From Actinomycetes bacterium (GTDB lineage Bacteria; Actinomycetota; Actinomycetes; Actinomycetales; Cellulomonadaceae): DNA of 6,001 nucleotides. This document shows positions 1-5,620 of the stretch, piece by piece. The notes under the pieces were generated by a model that saw nothing but the letters and a program-made list of their open reading frames with translations, did no database searches and was not told the origin of the DNA. The position numbers and the translations under genes were made by a program. The stretch covers positions 1 through 6,001 of the forward strand of contig JAEWEI010000126.1 of the NCBI GenBank assembly GCA_023389545.1, written 5' to 3'. The stretch's first letter is position 1, and the number at the start of each line of letters is the position of its first letter.

Positions 1-501
1 GATGCCGTCCTCGACGAGCATCTGCTCGAAGATCGGCGTCTGCCGCATGAACTGCGCGTACTCCTGCGGGGTGCAGAACCCCATGACCCGCTCGACGCCC
101 GCCCGGTTGTACCAGGACCTGTCGAACAGCACGATCTCCCCGGCGGCGGGCAGGTGCTCGATGTACCGCTGGTAGTACCACTGGGTGCGCTCGCGCTCGG
201 TGGGCGTGGGCAGCGCCGCGATCCGCGCGACCCGGGGGCTCAAGTACTCGGTGATCCGCTTGATGGTGCCGCCCTTGCCGGCCGCGTCCCGCCCTTCGAA
301 GACCACGACGATGCGCGCCCCTGTCGCCTGCGCCCAGAGCTGCAGCTTCACCAGCTCCGCCTGCAGCCGGAAGAGCTCGGCCTCGTAGACGGCGTTCGAG
401 ATCTTCGCCGGGCGCGCGACCGCGCCCTTCAGCTTCTTGCTGGGCTTCTTCGCCCGGCTCTGCTGCGCGGTGGTGGACGCGTCGCCCGACATCTTCGTCA
501 T
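1..501 (-). CDS. ppk2: Polyphosphate kinase 2 (PPK2) family protein, N-terminal part, cut by the window edge
   Basis: PPK2 enzymes transfer phosphate between polyphosphate and nucleotides (making or using NDP/NTP, or phosphorylating AMP in some classes) in the cytoplasm. The 167 visible residues start with a Lys/Ala-rich, probably disordered stretch (about 1-35). A helical segment follows, then the Walker A loop GRDAAGKGG at residues 70-78 after the strand RIVVVFE. The family motif DRSWYNR lies at 127-133, and [12 protein letters not shown] and the segment after MGFCTP also fit PPK2. Members usually have about 260-310 residues, so roughly the last 40% lies outside. The ATG at 501-499 was chosen because its last bases overlap the upstream gene's stop (ATGA); a second in-frame ATG at 492-490 is possible. 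The nucleotide specificity cannot be told from this fragment. The family call is secure. Confidence 0.93.
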   Translation of the reverse strand, partial: MTKMSGDASTTAQQSRAKKPSKKLKGAVARPAKISNAVYEAELFRLQAELVKLQLWAQATGARIVVVFEGRDAAGKGGTIKRITEYLSPRVARIAALPTPTERERTQWYYQRYIEHLPAAGEIVLFDRSWYNRAGVERVMGFCTPQEYAQFMRQTPIFEQMLVEDGI

Positions 502-902
502 GTCCGCAAAGTACCGCTGGCGGCGGCCCGACGCAGGACCCAGGCGTCGGCGGACCCGGCGAGCAGCGCGCCCACGCCGTAGGCGGGCAGGTCGTGGGCG
601 GCGAACGTGGAGCCGAGCACGTACCGGGCCGGGGCGAACGCGTCGACCAGCTGCGCGGGCACGCCGGTGAGCTGCGCGAACTCGATGACGGCGCAGATCC
701 CGATCGTCACGCCTGCCAGCGCCAGGACCGGCCACGCCGGGCGCGCCACGCCGAGCAGCACGTACACCAGCACCGCGTACAGCGCCGCGCCCAGCAGGTC
801 GCCCGCGAGGCTGTCCACGGCCCGGGTGGCCACGAGCCCCGTGCCGATGACGACGGGCACGAGCAGCATGAGCGCCGCTCGGCGGCGTGGGGCACGGGGC
901 AC
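498..902 (-). CDS. DUF2809-type small integral membrane protein
   Basis: A protein of 134 residues with an Arg-rich N-terminus ([10 protein letters not shown]) and about four predicted membrane helices: roughly 11-27, 33-51, 58-75 and 105-122. The polar residues retained near or between helices match the DUF2809 pattern as I remember it: [13 protein letters not shown] after helix 1, an E-x-x-Q (EFAQ, 74-77), and a [15 protein letters not shown] segment (97-111) with Asp104. No biochemical function is established for the family that I can name. The start is a GTG at 902-900 preceded by an AGGA-like site. An internal ATG at 869-867 would remove the basic N-terminus that fits a cytoplasmic-side anchor. 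Its stop overlaps the start of the PPK2 gene by 4 nt, so the two are probably coupled. The membrane character is clear; the family name is from pattern recall. Confidence 0.82.
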   Translation of the reverse strand: MPRAPRRRAALMLLVPVVIGTGLVATRAVDSLAGDLLGAALYAVLVYVLLGVARPAWPVLALAGVTIGICAVIEFAQLTGVPAQLVDAFAPARYVLGSTFAAHDLPAYGVGALLAGSADAWVLRRAAASGTLRT

Positions 903-976
903 ATGGGCATCCTAGGGCGACGGCTCCCGCCGGCGACGCGCGAGAGGTGCGGGTCCCGTGCAGGTCGCGTGCGCCT

Positions 977-1285
977 TCAGGAGCGGACGGCCTCGATCTC
1001 AGCGACGCGGAACCCCTCAGCCGCGCTGCCCGCGAGCGCCATCTCGAGGGTCACGGGGGGCTCGATGTTCACACCGGGCCACGAGCAGACGAGGCCGGGC
1101 AGAGCCGTCCCGCTGCCCTCTGCGCAGCCGTTGAACGTCATCTCAGGCTCAGCGGCGGCGAACGGCAGCGCGTCGGTCACGCCCTGGGCGCCGTATGCGC
1201 TCTCGAGCGCGTCGTCGTCGGTGATCCACGCCCGGTACACGCACATGGCCGCCTGCGCGGCGCCCACCGGGTCCGTCGGCTCCAT
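977..1285 (-). CDS. Uncharacterised 102-residue ORF, possibly the 3' remnant of a secreted-protein gene
   Basis: I do not recognise a family. The product is acidic, low in Arg and Lys, and has three Cys residues (about 15, 54 and 67) in segments such as AAMCVYRAW and [10 protein letters not shown]. Almost every third codon base is G or C, as in the neighbouring real genes, so coding is likely. The start is doubtful. The ATG at 1285-1283 has no recognisable ribosome binding site. The frame stays open upstream without a stop to about 1433, reading as a Pro-rich linker and then a fourth Cys ([12 protein letters not shown]). That looks like the middle of a signal peptide, linker and disulfide-domain protein. 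No in-frame ATG, GTG, CTG or TTG was seen there, and the frame then runs into the terminator and tRNA-Arg. It may be a 5'-truncated pseudogene, or a small intact gene with a weak start. Confidence 0.5.
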   Translation of the reverse strand: MEPTDPVGAAQAAMCVYRAWITDDDALESAYGAQGVTDALPFAAAEPEMTFNGCAEGSGTALPGLVCSWPGVNIEPPVTLEMALAGSAAEGFRVAEIEAVRS

Positions 1286-1342
1286 CGGGCACTCGATGTC
1301 GGGCGGAGGCGGCGAGGTCCGCGCGGGCGCCGGGGAACGACG

Positions 1343-1372
1343 AAGGCCCGATCCCCCAGGGGACCGGGCCTT
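1343..1372 (-). terminator. Hairpin terminator after tRNA-Arg
   Basis: A long inverted repeat begins 6 nt past the tRNA 3' end. AAGGCCCG (1343-1350) pairs perfectly with CGGGCCTT (1365-1372), and the stem continues past one A/C mismatch with T1352/A1363 and three C/G pairs, leaving a four-base loop. There is no long U tract beyond the stem on either strand, as is common in high-GC actinobacteria. Its position fits termination or 3' processing of the tRNA transcript. The hairpin is symmetric and could also act on the plus strand. Confidence 0.75.
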
Positions 1373-1378
1373 GTGCGG

Positions 1379-1451
1379 TGCCCGCGAAAGGACTCGAACC
1401 TTCGACCTTCTGCTCCGGAGGCAGACGCTCTATCCACTGAGCTACGCGGGC
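1379..1451 (-). tRNA. tRNA-Arg (anticodon CCG)
   Basis: The minus strand folds into a complete 73-nt cloverleaf. The acceptor stem is GCCCGCG/CGCGGGC with discriminator A. The D arm is GCTC/GAGC with loop AGTGGATA. The anticodon stem is TCTGC/GCAGA with loop CTCCGGA, placing CCG at positions 34-36 (window 1418-1416). The variable loop is AGGTC, and the T arm GAAGG/CCTTT carries TTCGAGT. The CCA end is not encoded (CCG follows the discriminator base). The anticodon reads CGG, a frequently used Arg codon in GC-rich genomes. It lies 68 nt downstream of the GntR-type regulator on the same strand and about 1 kb from argS, whose product charges it. Confidence 0.97.
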
Positions 1452-1478
1452 GTGCGCCGCTTGCTGGCGCAGGTCCCG

Positions 1479-1510
1479 AGACTACCAGCAACCAGGGCCT
1501 GGACCGCCAA
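1479..1510 (-). promoter_or_regulatory. Possible tRNA-Arg promoter
   Basis: On the minus strand a TAGTCT hexamer (1484-1479), within GGTAGTCT, sits 27 nt before the tRNA 5' end and resembles an actinobacterial -10 element. A TTGGCG at 1510-1505 could be the -35, but the 20-nt spacer is longer than usual. The tRNA could instead be read through from the regulator gene, which ends at 1520. Weak call. Confidence 0.3.
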
Positions 1511-1519
1511 CCGATCTGG

Positions 1520-2173
1520 TCAGGACACGTCGATGAGGCGTGAGAGGTAGGTGTCGACCTCGGTCATCGCCGCGACGTCGTCACCGTCCGTGATGGCGGT
1601 GACGAGGTCGTCGTGGCCCGGGTCGTCATCGACCGGGCGCTCGAAGTTGAAGCGGATGTTCTCGGTGATCGCGTCGAGCAGGCTCTCGTAGAGCGAGAGC
1701 AGCACGGGGTTGTGCGCGGCGCGGGCGATCGCCAGGTGGAGGGCCAGGTCGGAGGCCACCATCGCGTCCAGGTCGCCGAGCGAGTAGGCGGTGGCGCGCT
1801 GGTCCCGGAGCTGCTCGAGTGCGACGACATCGGCGGTGGTGCGCCGCCGGGCGGCGAGCCGGGCGGCCTCCACCTCGAGGCTGCGCCGGACCTCGACCAC
1901 GTCGCGCTGGTGCGCGTCGGCGATCTGGCGGCCCATCGTGACGGCCAGCTCGGAGGTGGACAGCACGTACGTGCCGGAGCCCTGGCGGCGGGCGAGGAGC
2001 CCGGCGTGCACGAGCGACTGCACCGCCTCACGGACCGTGTTGCGGCCCACGCCGAGTAGTTCGGCGAGCGCCGGCTCGGGCGGGATGCGGGTGCCGACGG
2101 GCCACCGCCCGGAGGTGATGCGCTCGCGGATCCCATCGACGGCGGTGTCGATCAGCCCTGTGCGTCGCCGCAT
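1520..2173 (-). CDS. GntR family (FadR/FCD subfamily) transcriptional regulator
   Basis: A cytoplasmic DNA-binding regulator of 217 residues, a usual length for FadR-type GntR proteins. The N-terminal winged helix-turn-helix spans about 8-72: helix 1 ([14 protein letters not shown]), the [26 protein letters not shown] recognition region (shown here in part only as key residues P31-P34, R44, T46, R48), and the wing RQGSGTYV at 63-70. The all-helical FCD effector domain spans about 90-213. Of the usual metal or ligand-binding set, Asp142, His146 and His187 are present, but the position of the third His (the HL motif, 22 residues after His187) is Tyr209. The ATG start is backed by a GGAGGA site 8 nt upstream. 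The gene is divergent from argS. No transporter or catabolic gene adjoins it, so target and effector cannot be inferred. Self-regulation is plausible from inverted repeats upstream. Confidence 0.93.
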   Translation of the reverse strand: MRRRTGLIDTAVDGIRERITSGRWPVGTRIPPEPALAELLGVGRNTVREAVQSLVHAGLLARRQGSGTYVLSTSELAVTMGRQIADAHQRDVVEVRRSLEVEAARLAARRRTTADVVALEQLRDQRATAYSLGDLDAMVASDLALHLAIARAAHNPVLLSLYESLLDAITENIRFNFERPVDDDPGHDDLVTAITDGDDVAAMTEVDTYLSRLIDVS

Positions 2174-2181
2174 GTGTGGAG

Positions 2182-2187
2182 TCCTCC
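2182..2187 (-). promoter_or_regulatory. Ribosome binding site of the GntR-type regulator
   Basis: GGAGGA on the minus strand, 8 nt from the ATG at 2173-2171. This is a near-perfect Shine-Dalgarno match and fixes the regulator's start. Confidence 0.85.
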
Positions 2188-2193
2188 CTCATC

Positions 2194-2213
2194 GTCGCCC
2201 TGGCCGGGGCGAC
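2194..2213. repeat. Perfect 7-bp inverted repeat upstream of the regulator
   Basis: GTCGCCC (2194-2200) and GGGCGAC (2207-2213) are separated by 6 bp and lie 20 bp before the regulator's start codon. It could be an operator for self-regulation, or a hairpin in the regulator's 5' leader. GntR/FadR operators are usually shorter palindromes, so the operator reading is only an inference. Confidence 0.4.
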
Positions 2214-2260
2214 AGCTGTGCGGACGTCGTTGTCGGCACGTGGTCGGAGCAGTCAACACC

Positions 2261-2275
2261 GCCGACGAGGTCGGC
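2261..2275. repeat. Perfect 6-bp inverted repeat (possible operator) in the divergent region
   Basis: GCCGAC-GAG-GTCGGC is a 15-bp palindrome with a 3-bp centre. It lies just upstream of a minus-strand TTGACT (2256-2251), which would be a good -35 hexamer for the regulator, although I found no convincing -10 at 16-18 bp from it. The size and spacing suit a dimeric helix-turn-helix regulator. Short GC-rich palindromes also occur by chance at this base composition. Confidence 0.35.
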
Positions 2276-2392
2276 CGCCAGACCAACGTCCCATGTCTGC
2301 GCAGGTCCGGCCACGCGAGGGGCCCGGACACAGGCCGCAAAGGCGGCATCGTGCGCGGCGGATATCCGTGCGGGGCATCAGGCGGCGCTCGC

Positions 2393-2398
2393 TACCCT
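2393..2398 (+). promoter_or_regulatory. Probable -10 element of argS, leaderless transcript
   Basis: TACCCT matches the TAnnnT form of actinobacterial -10 elements. It ends 6 nt before the GTG start codon, so transcription would begin on or next to the G of that codon. There is no Shine-Dalgarno sequence in front of the GTG, which fits a leaderless mRNA. No good -35 hexamer is seen. A 10-bp palindrome, CGGATATCCG (2359-2368), lies just upstream of the -35 zone. Confidence 0.6.
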
Positions 2399-2404
2399 GG
2401 TGTC

Positions 2405-4084
2405 GTGACTCCTGCTGAGCTCTCTGCTGCCCTCCGTGAGGCCCTCGTGGCCGCGGTCGCCGACGGCGCCTTCGCCCTCGACCCCGCCGACATCCCCGCC
2501 ACCGTCCACGTGGAGCGACCCCGGCAGCGCGAGCACGGGGACTGGGCGACGAACGTCGCGATGCAGCTCGGCAAGAAGGCGGGCACGAACCCGCGCGCGT
2601 TCGCGGAGGAGCTCGCCAACCGCCTCAAGGCGGCGCCCGGCGTCGCGAAGGTCGATGTCGCTGGCCCCGGCTTCCTCAACATCACACTCGACACCGCTGC
2701 CGCTGGCGAGCTCGCGCGCAGCGTCGTCGACGCCGGATCCGCCTATGGTCGCTCCAAGGCGCTCGCGGGCGAGAAGATCAACCTCGAGTTCGTCTCCGCG
2801 AACCCGACGGGCCCCATCCACATCGGCGGGGTGCGCTGGGCGGCCGTGGGCGACAGCCTGGCGCGTGTGCTGCAGGCCGCGGGCGCTGACGTGACGCGCG
2901 AGTACTACTTCAACGACCACGGCTCGCAGATCGACCGCTTCGCGCAATCGCTGCTGGCGCGCGCTCTCGGCCGCCCTGCCCCCGAGGACGGCTACGGCGG
3001 GCAGTACATCAGCGACATCGCCGACGCGGTCATCGCACAGGCGGACGCCGCGGGCGAGCCGGACCCGCGCACCCTGCCCGAGGCCGAGGCGCAGGAGGTC
3101 TTCCGCAGCCGCGGCGTCGAGCTCATGTTCGGCGAGATCAAGGCCAAGCTGCACGACTTCCGCGTCGACTTCGACGTGTACTTCCACGAGGACTCGCTGC
3201 ACGAGTCCGGCGCCGTGGACCGCGCCGTCGAGCGGCTGCGCGAGCTGGGCCACATCTTCGAGGCCGATGGCGCGCTGTGGCTGCGGACCACGGACTTCGG
3301 TGACGACAAGGATCGCGTCATCATCAAGTCCGACGGCGAGGGCGCCTACATCTCCGGCGACCTCGCGTACTACCTCGACAAGCGCGAGCGCGGCTTCGAC
3401 CGGGCGATCATCATGCTCGGGGCCGACCACCACGGGTACATCGGCCGCATGATGGCCATGGTCGCGGCCTTCGGGGACACCCCGTGGGTCAACCTGGAGA
3501 TCCTCATCGGCCAGATGGTCAACCTGATGCGCAACGGCGAGCCGGTGCGCATGTCCAAGCGCGCGGGCACGATCGTCACCATCGACGACCTGGTGGACGC
3601 GGTGGGCGTCGACGCGGCCCGGTACTCCCTGGCCCGCTCCGCCGCGAACTCGAGCCTGGACATCGACCTGGACCTGCTGGTCACGGCCTCGAACGACAAC
3701 CCCGTCTACTACGTGCAGTACGCGCACGCCCGGACGGTCAACGTGGCGCGCAACGCCGCCGACTCCGGGGTGCGGCGCGAGGACGGCTTCGACGCCGCGC
3801 TGCTCGACCACCCGTCCGAGACGGTGCTGCTGGGCTCGCTCGCGGAGTTCCCGCGCATCATCGCCCAGGCCGCGGAGCTGCGTGAGCCGCACCGCGTCGC
3901 GCGCTACCTCGAGGAGCTCGCGGGCAGCTACCACAAGTGGTACGACCAGCGCCGCGTCACCCCGTTCGGCGACGAGGAGGTCACGGATGTGCACCGCACG
4001 CGCCTGTGGCTCAACGACGCGACCCGCCAGGTGCTCGCCAACGGCCTGGACCTGCTCGGTGTGAGCGCCCCGGAGCGGATGTGA
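2405..4084 (+). CDS. argS: Arginyl-tRNA synthetase
   Basis: Class I aminoacyl-tRNA synthetase that joins arginine to tRNA-Arg using ATP in the cytoplasm; an essential translation enzyme. The 559 residues match the family's usual length of about 550-580. The N-terminal Add-1 domain covers roughly 1-95 ([11 protein letters not shown] at 43-53, GPGFLNI at 87-93). The ATP-binding signature follows at 133-142 as [10 protein letters not shown], with HIGG rather than HIGH, a form I recall from other actinobacterial ArgS proteins. The catalytic core includes [13 protein letters not shown] and the KMSK-equivalent loop MSKRAG at 383-388. The C-terminal DALR anticodon-binding domain begins around YVQYAHAR (436-443). 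The GTG at 2405 was chosen because protein similarity begins there and a -10 element sits 6 nt upstream; the open frame back to 2174 has no family sequence. The stop overlaps lysA by 4 nt. Confidence 0.97.
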   Translation: MTPAELSAALREALVAAVADGAFALDPADIPATVHVERPRQREHGDWATNVAMQLGKKAGTNPRAFAEELANRLKAAPGVAKVDVAGPGFLNITLDTAAAGELARSVVDAGSAYGRSKALAGEKINLEFVSANPTGPIHIGGVRWAAVGDSLARVLQAAGADVTREYYFNDHGSQIDRFAQSLLARALGRPAPEDGYGGQYISDIADAVIAQADAAGEPDPRTLPEAEAQEVFRSRGVELMFGEIKAKLHDFRVDFDVYFHEDSLHESGAVDRAVERLRELGHIFEADGALWLRTTDFGDDKDRVIIKSDGEGAYISGDLAYYLDKRERGFDRAIIMLGADHHGYIGRMMAMVAAFGDTPWVNLEILIGQMVNLMRNGEPVRMSKRAGTIVTIDDLVDAVGVDAARYSLARSAANSSLDIDLDLLVTASNDNPVYYVQYAHARTVNVARNAADSGVRREDGFDAALLDHPSETVLLGSLAEFPRIIAQAAELREPHRVARYLEELAGSYHKWYDQRRVTPFGDEEVTDVHRTRLWLNDATRQVLANGLDLLGVSAPERM

Positions 4085-5478
4085 GCACGCCCGCCGGCGC
4101 GGCGACCGGGGTCACCCTGGGCCCGCCGTGGCCGATCAGCGCGGCGCGCACGCCGGACGGCGCGCTCAGTGTGGCCGGGCTCGACCTGCGCGCGCTGGCC
4201 GCCGAGCACGGCACCCCCGCCTACGTGCTCGACGAGGCGGACTTCCGCTCCCGGGCACGCGCCTATCGCGAGGCCTTCCAGGCGGCGTTCGCCGCAGTCG
4301 GCACAGGCGTCGACGTGTACTACGCCGGCAAGGCGTTCCTGTCCGTTGCCGTCGCGCGCTGGGCGCATGAGGAGGGCCTGCGGGTCGACACCGCCACCGG
4401 CGGCGAGCTCGCGGTGGCCTTGCGCGCCGGGATCCCCGGCGCGGACATCGGACTGCATGGCAACAACAAGTCCGACGCCGAGATCGACCGGGCCCTGGAG
4501 GCGGGGGTCGGGCGCATCATCATCGACTCGCTCGGCGAGGTGGAGCGCGTCGCGGCGGCGGTGCGCGCCCGGGGCGGCGAGCCCGCCCCCGTGATGGTGC
4601 GGGTGACCACCGGCGTGCACGCTGGCGGCCACGAGTACATCTCCACCGCGCATGAGGACCAGAAGTTCGGCCTGTCGATGGCCGCGGCGCACGACGGCGC
4701 GCCGAGCCCCGCGCTCACCGCGCTGCGCTCGGTGCTCGACCACCCCGAGTTGCGCCTGCTGGGCATCCACTCCCACATCGGCTCGCAGATCCTGGACCCG
4801 TCCGGGTTCGAGGTCGCCGCGCACAAGGTCATGGGCCTGCGCGCGGAGCTCTTCGCGCAGACCGGCTTCCTGGCGCCCGAGGTGGACCTGGGCGGCGGCT
4901 TCGGCATCGCCTACCTGCCGCAGGACGTGCCGCTCGACCCCGTGCGGTTGGCGAAGGACCTCGCCTCCGCGGTCCAGGGCGCCTGCACCGGGCACGGCAC
5001 GCCGCTGCCCCGGATCTCGATCGAGCCGGGCCGCGCGATCGTGGGACCCAGCATGCTCACGCTGTACACGGTCGGCACGGTCAAGGACGTGACGGTCGGC
5101 GACGGGCCTGAGCCGTTCACCCGGCGCTACGTGTCGGTGGACGGCGGGATGAGCGACAACCTGCGGCCCGCGCTGTACGGCGCGCAGTACCACGCCGAGC
5201 TCGCCTCCCGCGTGGGAGACGAGGACCCGGTGCTGGCTCGTGTGGTGGGCAAGCACTGCGAGAGCGGCGACATCGTCGTGCACGAGGTGCGCCTGCCCGG
5301 GGACGTCCGCACGGGCGACCTGCTGGCCGTGCCCGCCACGGGCGCCTACGGGCGGTCGATGGCCTCGAACTACAACCACGTGCCGCGCCCGCCCGTAGTG
5401 GCGGTCAGCGGGGGATCGGCACGGGTGATCGTGCGGCGGGAGAGCGAGGCGGACCTGCTCGCGCTCGACCTGGGCTGA
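4081..5478 (+). CDS. lysA: Diaminopimelate decarboxylase
   Basis: PLP-dependent, fold-type III decarboxylase that converts meso-2,6-diaminopimelate to L-lysine and CO2, the last step of lysine synthesis. The 465 residues fit the actinobacterial form. The PLP lysine is Lys84 in YYAGKAF, starting the alanine-racemase-like barrel (about 45-315). HSHIGSQ is at 230-236, the glycine-rich phosphate loop GGGFG at 271-275, and the substrate-contact motif EPGR at 315-318. The C-terminal beta domain carries Cys393-Glu394-Ser395 and the Tyr423 region [12 protein letters not shown], matching the conserved CES and GAY motifs at the dimer interface. The GTG at 4081-4083 overlaps the argS stop (GTGA), with a GGAG 5 nt upstream inside argS. 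This implies co-transcription and coupling. The argS-lysA pairing is described in corynebacteria and mycobacteria. Confidence 0.97.
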   Translation: MSTPAGAATGVTLGPPWPISAARTPDGALSVAGLDLRALAAEHGTPAYVLDEADFRSRARAYREAFQAAFAAVGTGVDVYYAGKAFLSVAVARWAHEEGLRVDTATGGELAVALRAGIPGADIGLHGNNKSDAEIDRALEAGVGRIIIDSLGEVERVAAAVRARGGEPAPVMVRVTTGVHAGGHEYISTAHEDQKFGLSMAAAHDGAPSPALTALRSVLDHPELRLLGIHSHIGSQILDPSGFEVAAHKVMGLRAELFAQTGFLAPEVDLGGGFGIAYLPQDVPLDPVRLAKDLASAVQGACTGHGTPLPRISIEPGRAIVGPSMLTLYTVGTVKDVTVGDGPEPFTRRYVSVDGGMSDNLRPALYGAQYHAELASRVGDEDPVLARVVGKHCESGDIVVHEVRLPGDVRTGDLLAVPATGAYGRSMASNYNHVPRPPVVAVSGGSARVIVRRESEADLLALDLG

Positions 5479-5501
5479 CGCGCCCGGGGCCGCCACGCCC
5501 A

Positions 5502-5525
5502 GCACCCGGACCCGCGTCCGGGCGC
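5502..5525 (+). terminator. GC-rich hairpin downstream of lysA
   Basis: CCCGGAC (5505-5511) pairs perfectly with GTCCGGG (5516-5522) around a CCGC loop. The stem extends by two more G/C pairs beyond an A/C mismatch. It begins 24 nt after the lysA stop. No U tract follows, so it may be a GC-rich terminator, a pause or processing site, or only part of the hom promoter region, whose -10-like element starts 15 nt later. Confidence 0.5.
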
Positions 5526-5539
5526 AGGTGGCGGCGCAC

Positions 5540-5545
5540 TACCCT
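5540..5545 (+). promoter_or_regulatory. Probable -10 element of hom
   Basis: TACCCT in the context CACTACCCTGAGG is the same hexamer as the proposed argS -10. It would give a start near 5552 and a leader of about 69 nt before the hom start codon. No clear -35 is visible. A separate promoter fits the 142-nt gap and the hairpin after lysA. Confidence 0.45.
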
Positions 5546-5553
5546 GAGGGCGC

Positions 5554-5572
5554 CGAGCGACGAACTCGCTCG
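5554..5572 (+). promoter_or_regulatory. Perfect 7-bp stem-loop at the 5' end of the hom leader
   Basis: CGAGCGA (5554-5560) and TCGCTCG (5566-5572) enclose the loop CGAAC. If transcription starts near 5552, this hairpin would be at the very 5' end of the mRNA, where it could protect the transcript or take part in control. A second, shorter stem, CCGGT/ACCGG (5584-5588 and 5594-5598), follows before the ribosome binding site. No leader-peptide ORF starting with ATG or GTG was seen between 5546 and 5620. Confidence 0.45.
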
Positions 5573-5604
5573 CTTCCGACCCCCCGGTCTTGCACCGGCC
5601 CCCG

Positions 5605-5611
5605 AAGGAGG
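5605..5611 (+). promoter_or_regulatory. Ribosome binding site of hom
   Basis: AAGGAGG, an excellent Shine-Dalgarno match, lies 9 nt before the GTG at 5621. It decides the start over another in-frame GTG at 5528 and one at 5627. Confidence 0.88.
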
Positions 5612-5620
5612 CGCCCAACC

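Noticed and set aside
1379..1451. tRNA-Arg as an occupied phage or island attachment site
   Set aside because: I found no integrase gene and no second copy of the tRNA 3' end in the window, so only a past event (see the truncated ORF) can be suggested.
594..1550. Plus-strand open frame of 318 codons across the DUF2809 gene, the small ORF and the tRNA
   Set aside because: It crosses a tRNA gene and a terminator, is Arg/Gly/His-rich, and has no recognisable domain. Codon bias supports the minus-strand genes.
2174..2404. 77-codon upstream extension of argS
   Set aside because: No ArgS family sequence occurs there, it covers the regulator's promoter and ribosome binding site, and a -10 element points to the GTG at 2405.
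2174..2404. T-box or other tRNA-sensing riboswitch upstream of argS
   Set aside because: No T-box sequence or antiterminator is visible, and the proposed transcript starts at the start codon, leaving no leader.
2378..3994. Long minus-strand open frame (538 codons) opposite argS
   Set aside because: It is a mirror of the argS codon pattern: GC-rich third positions suppress stops on the opposite strand. Its product is Val/Arg/Asp/His-rich with no family features, whereas argS on the plus strand has full-length motifs.
3937..4080. Upstream extension of lysA inside argS
   Set aside because: The added residues are an argS shadow. The GTG at 4081 has a GGAG site and a GTGA overlap with the argS stop.
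3928..5505. Long minus-strand open frame (525 codons) opposite lysA
   Set aside because: Same GC-driven shadow effect. The plus strand carries the complete lysA with all catalytic motifs.
5528..5620. In-frame upstream GTG start for hom at 5528
   Set aside because: It has no ribosome binding site, and the AAGGAGG at 5605-5611 is ideally placed for the GTG at 5621.
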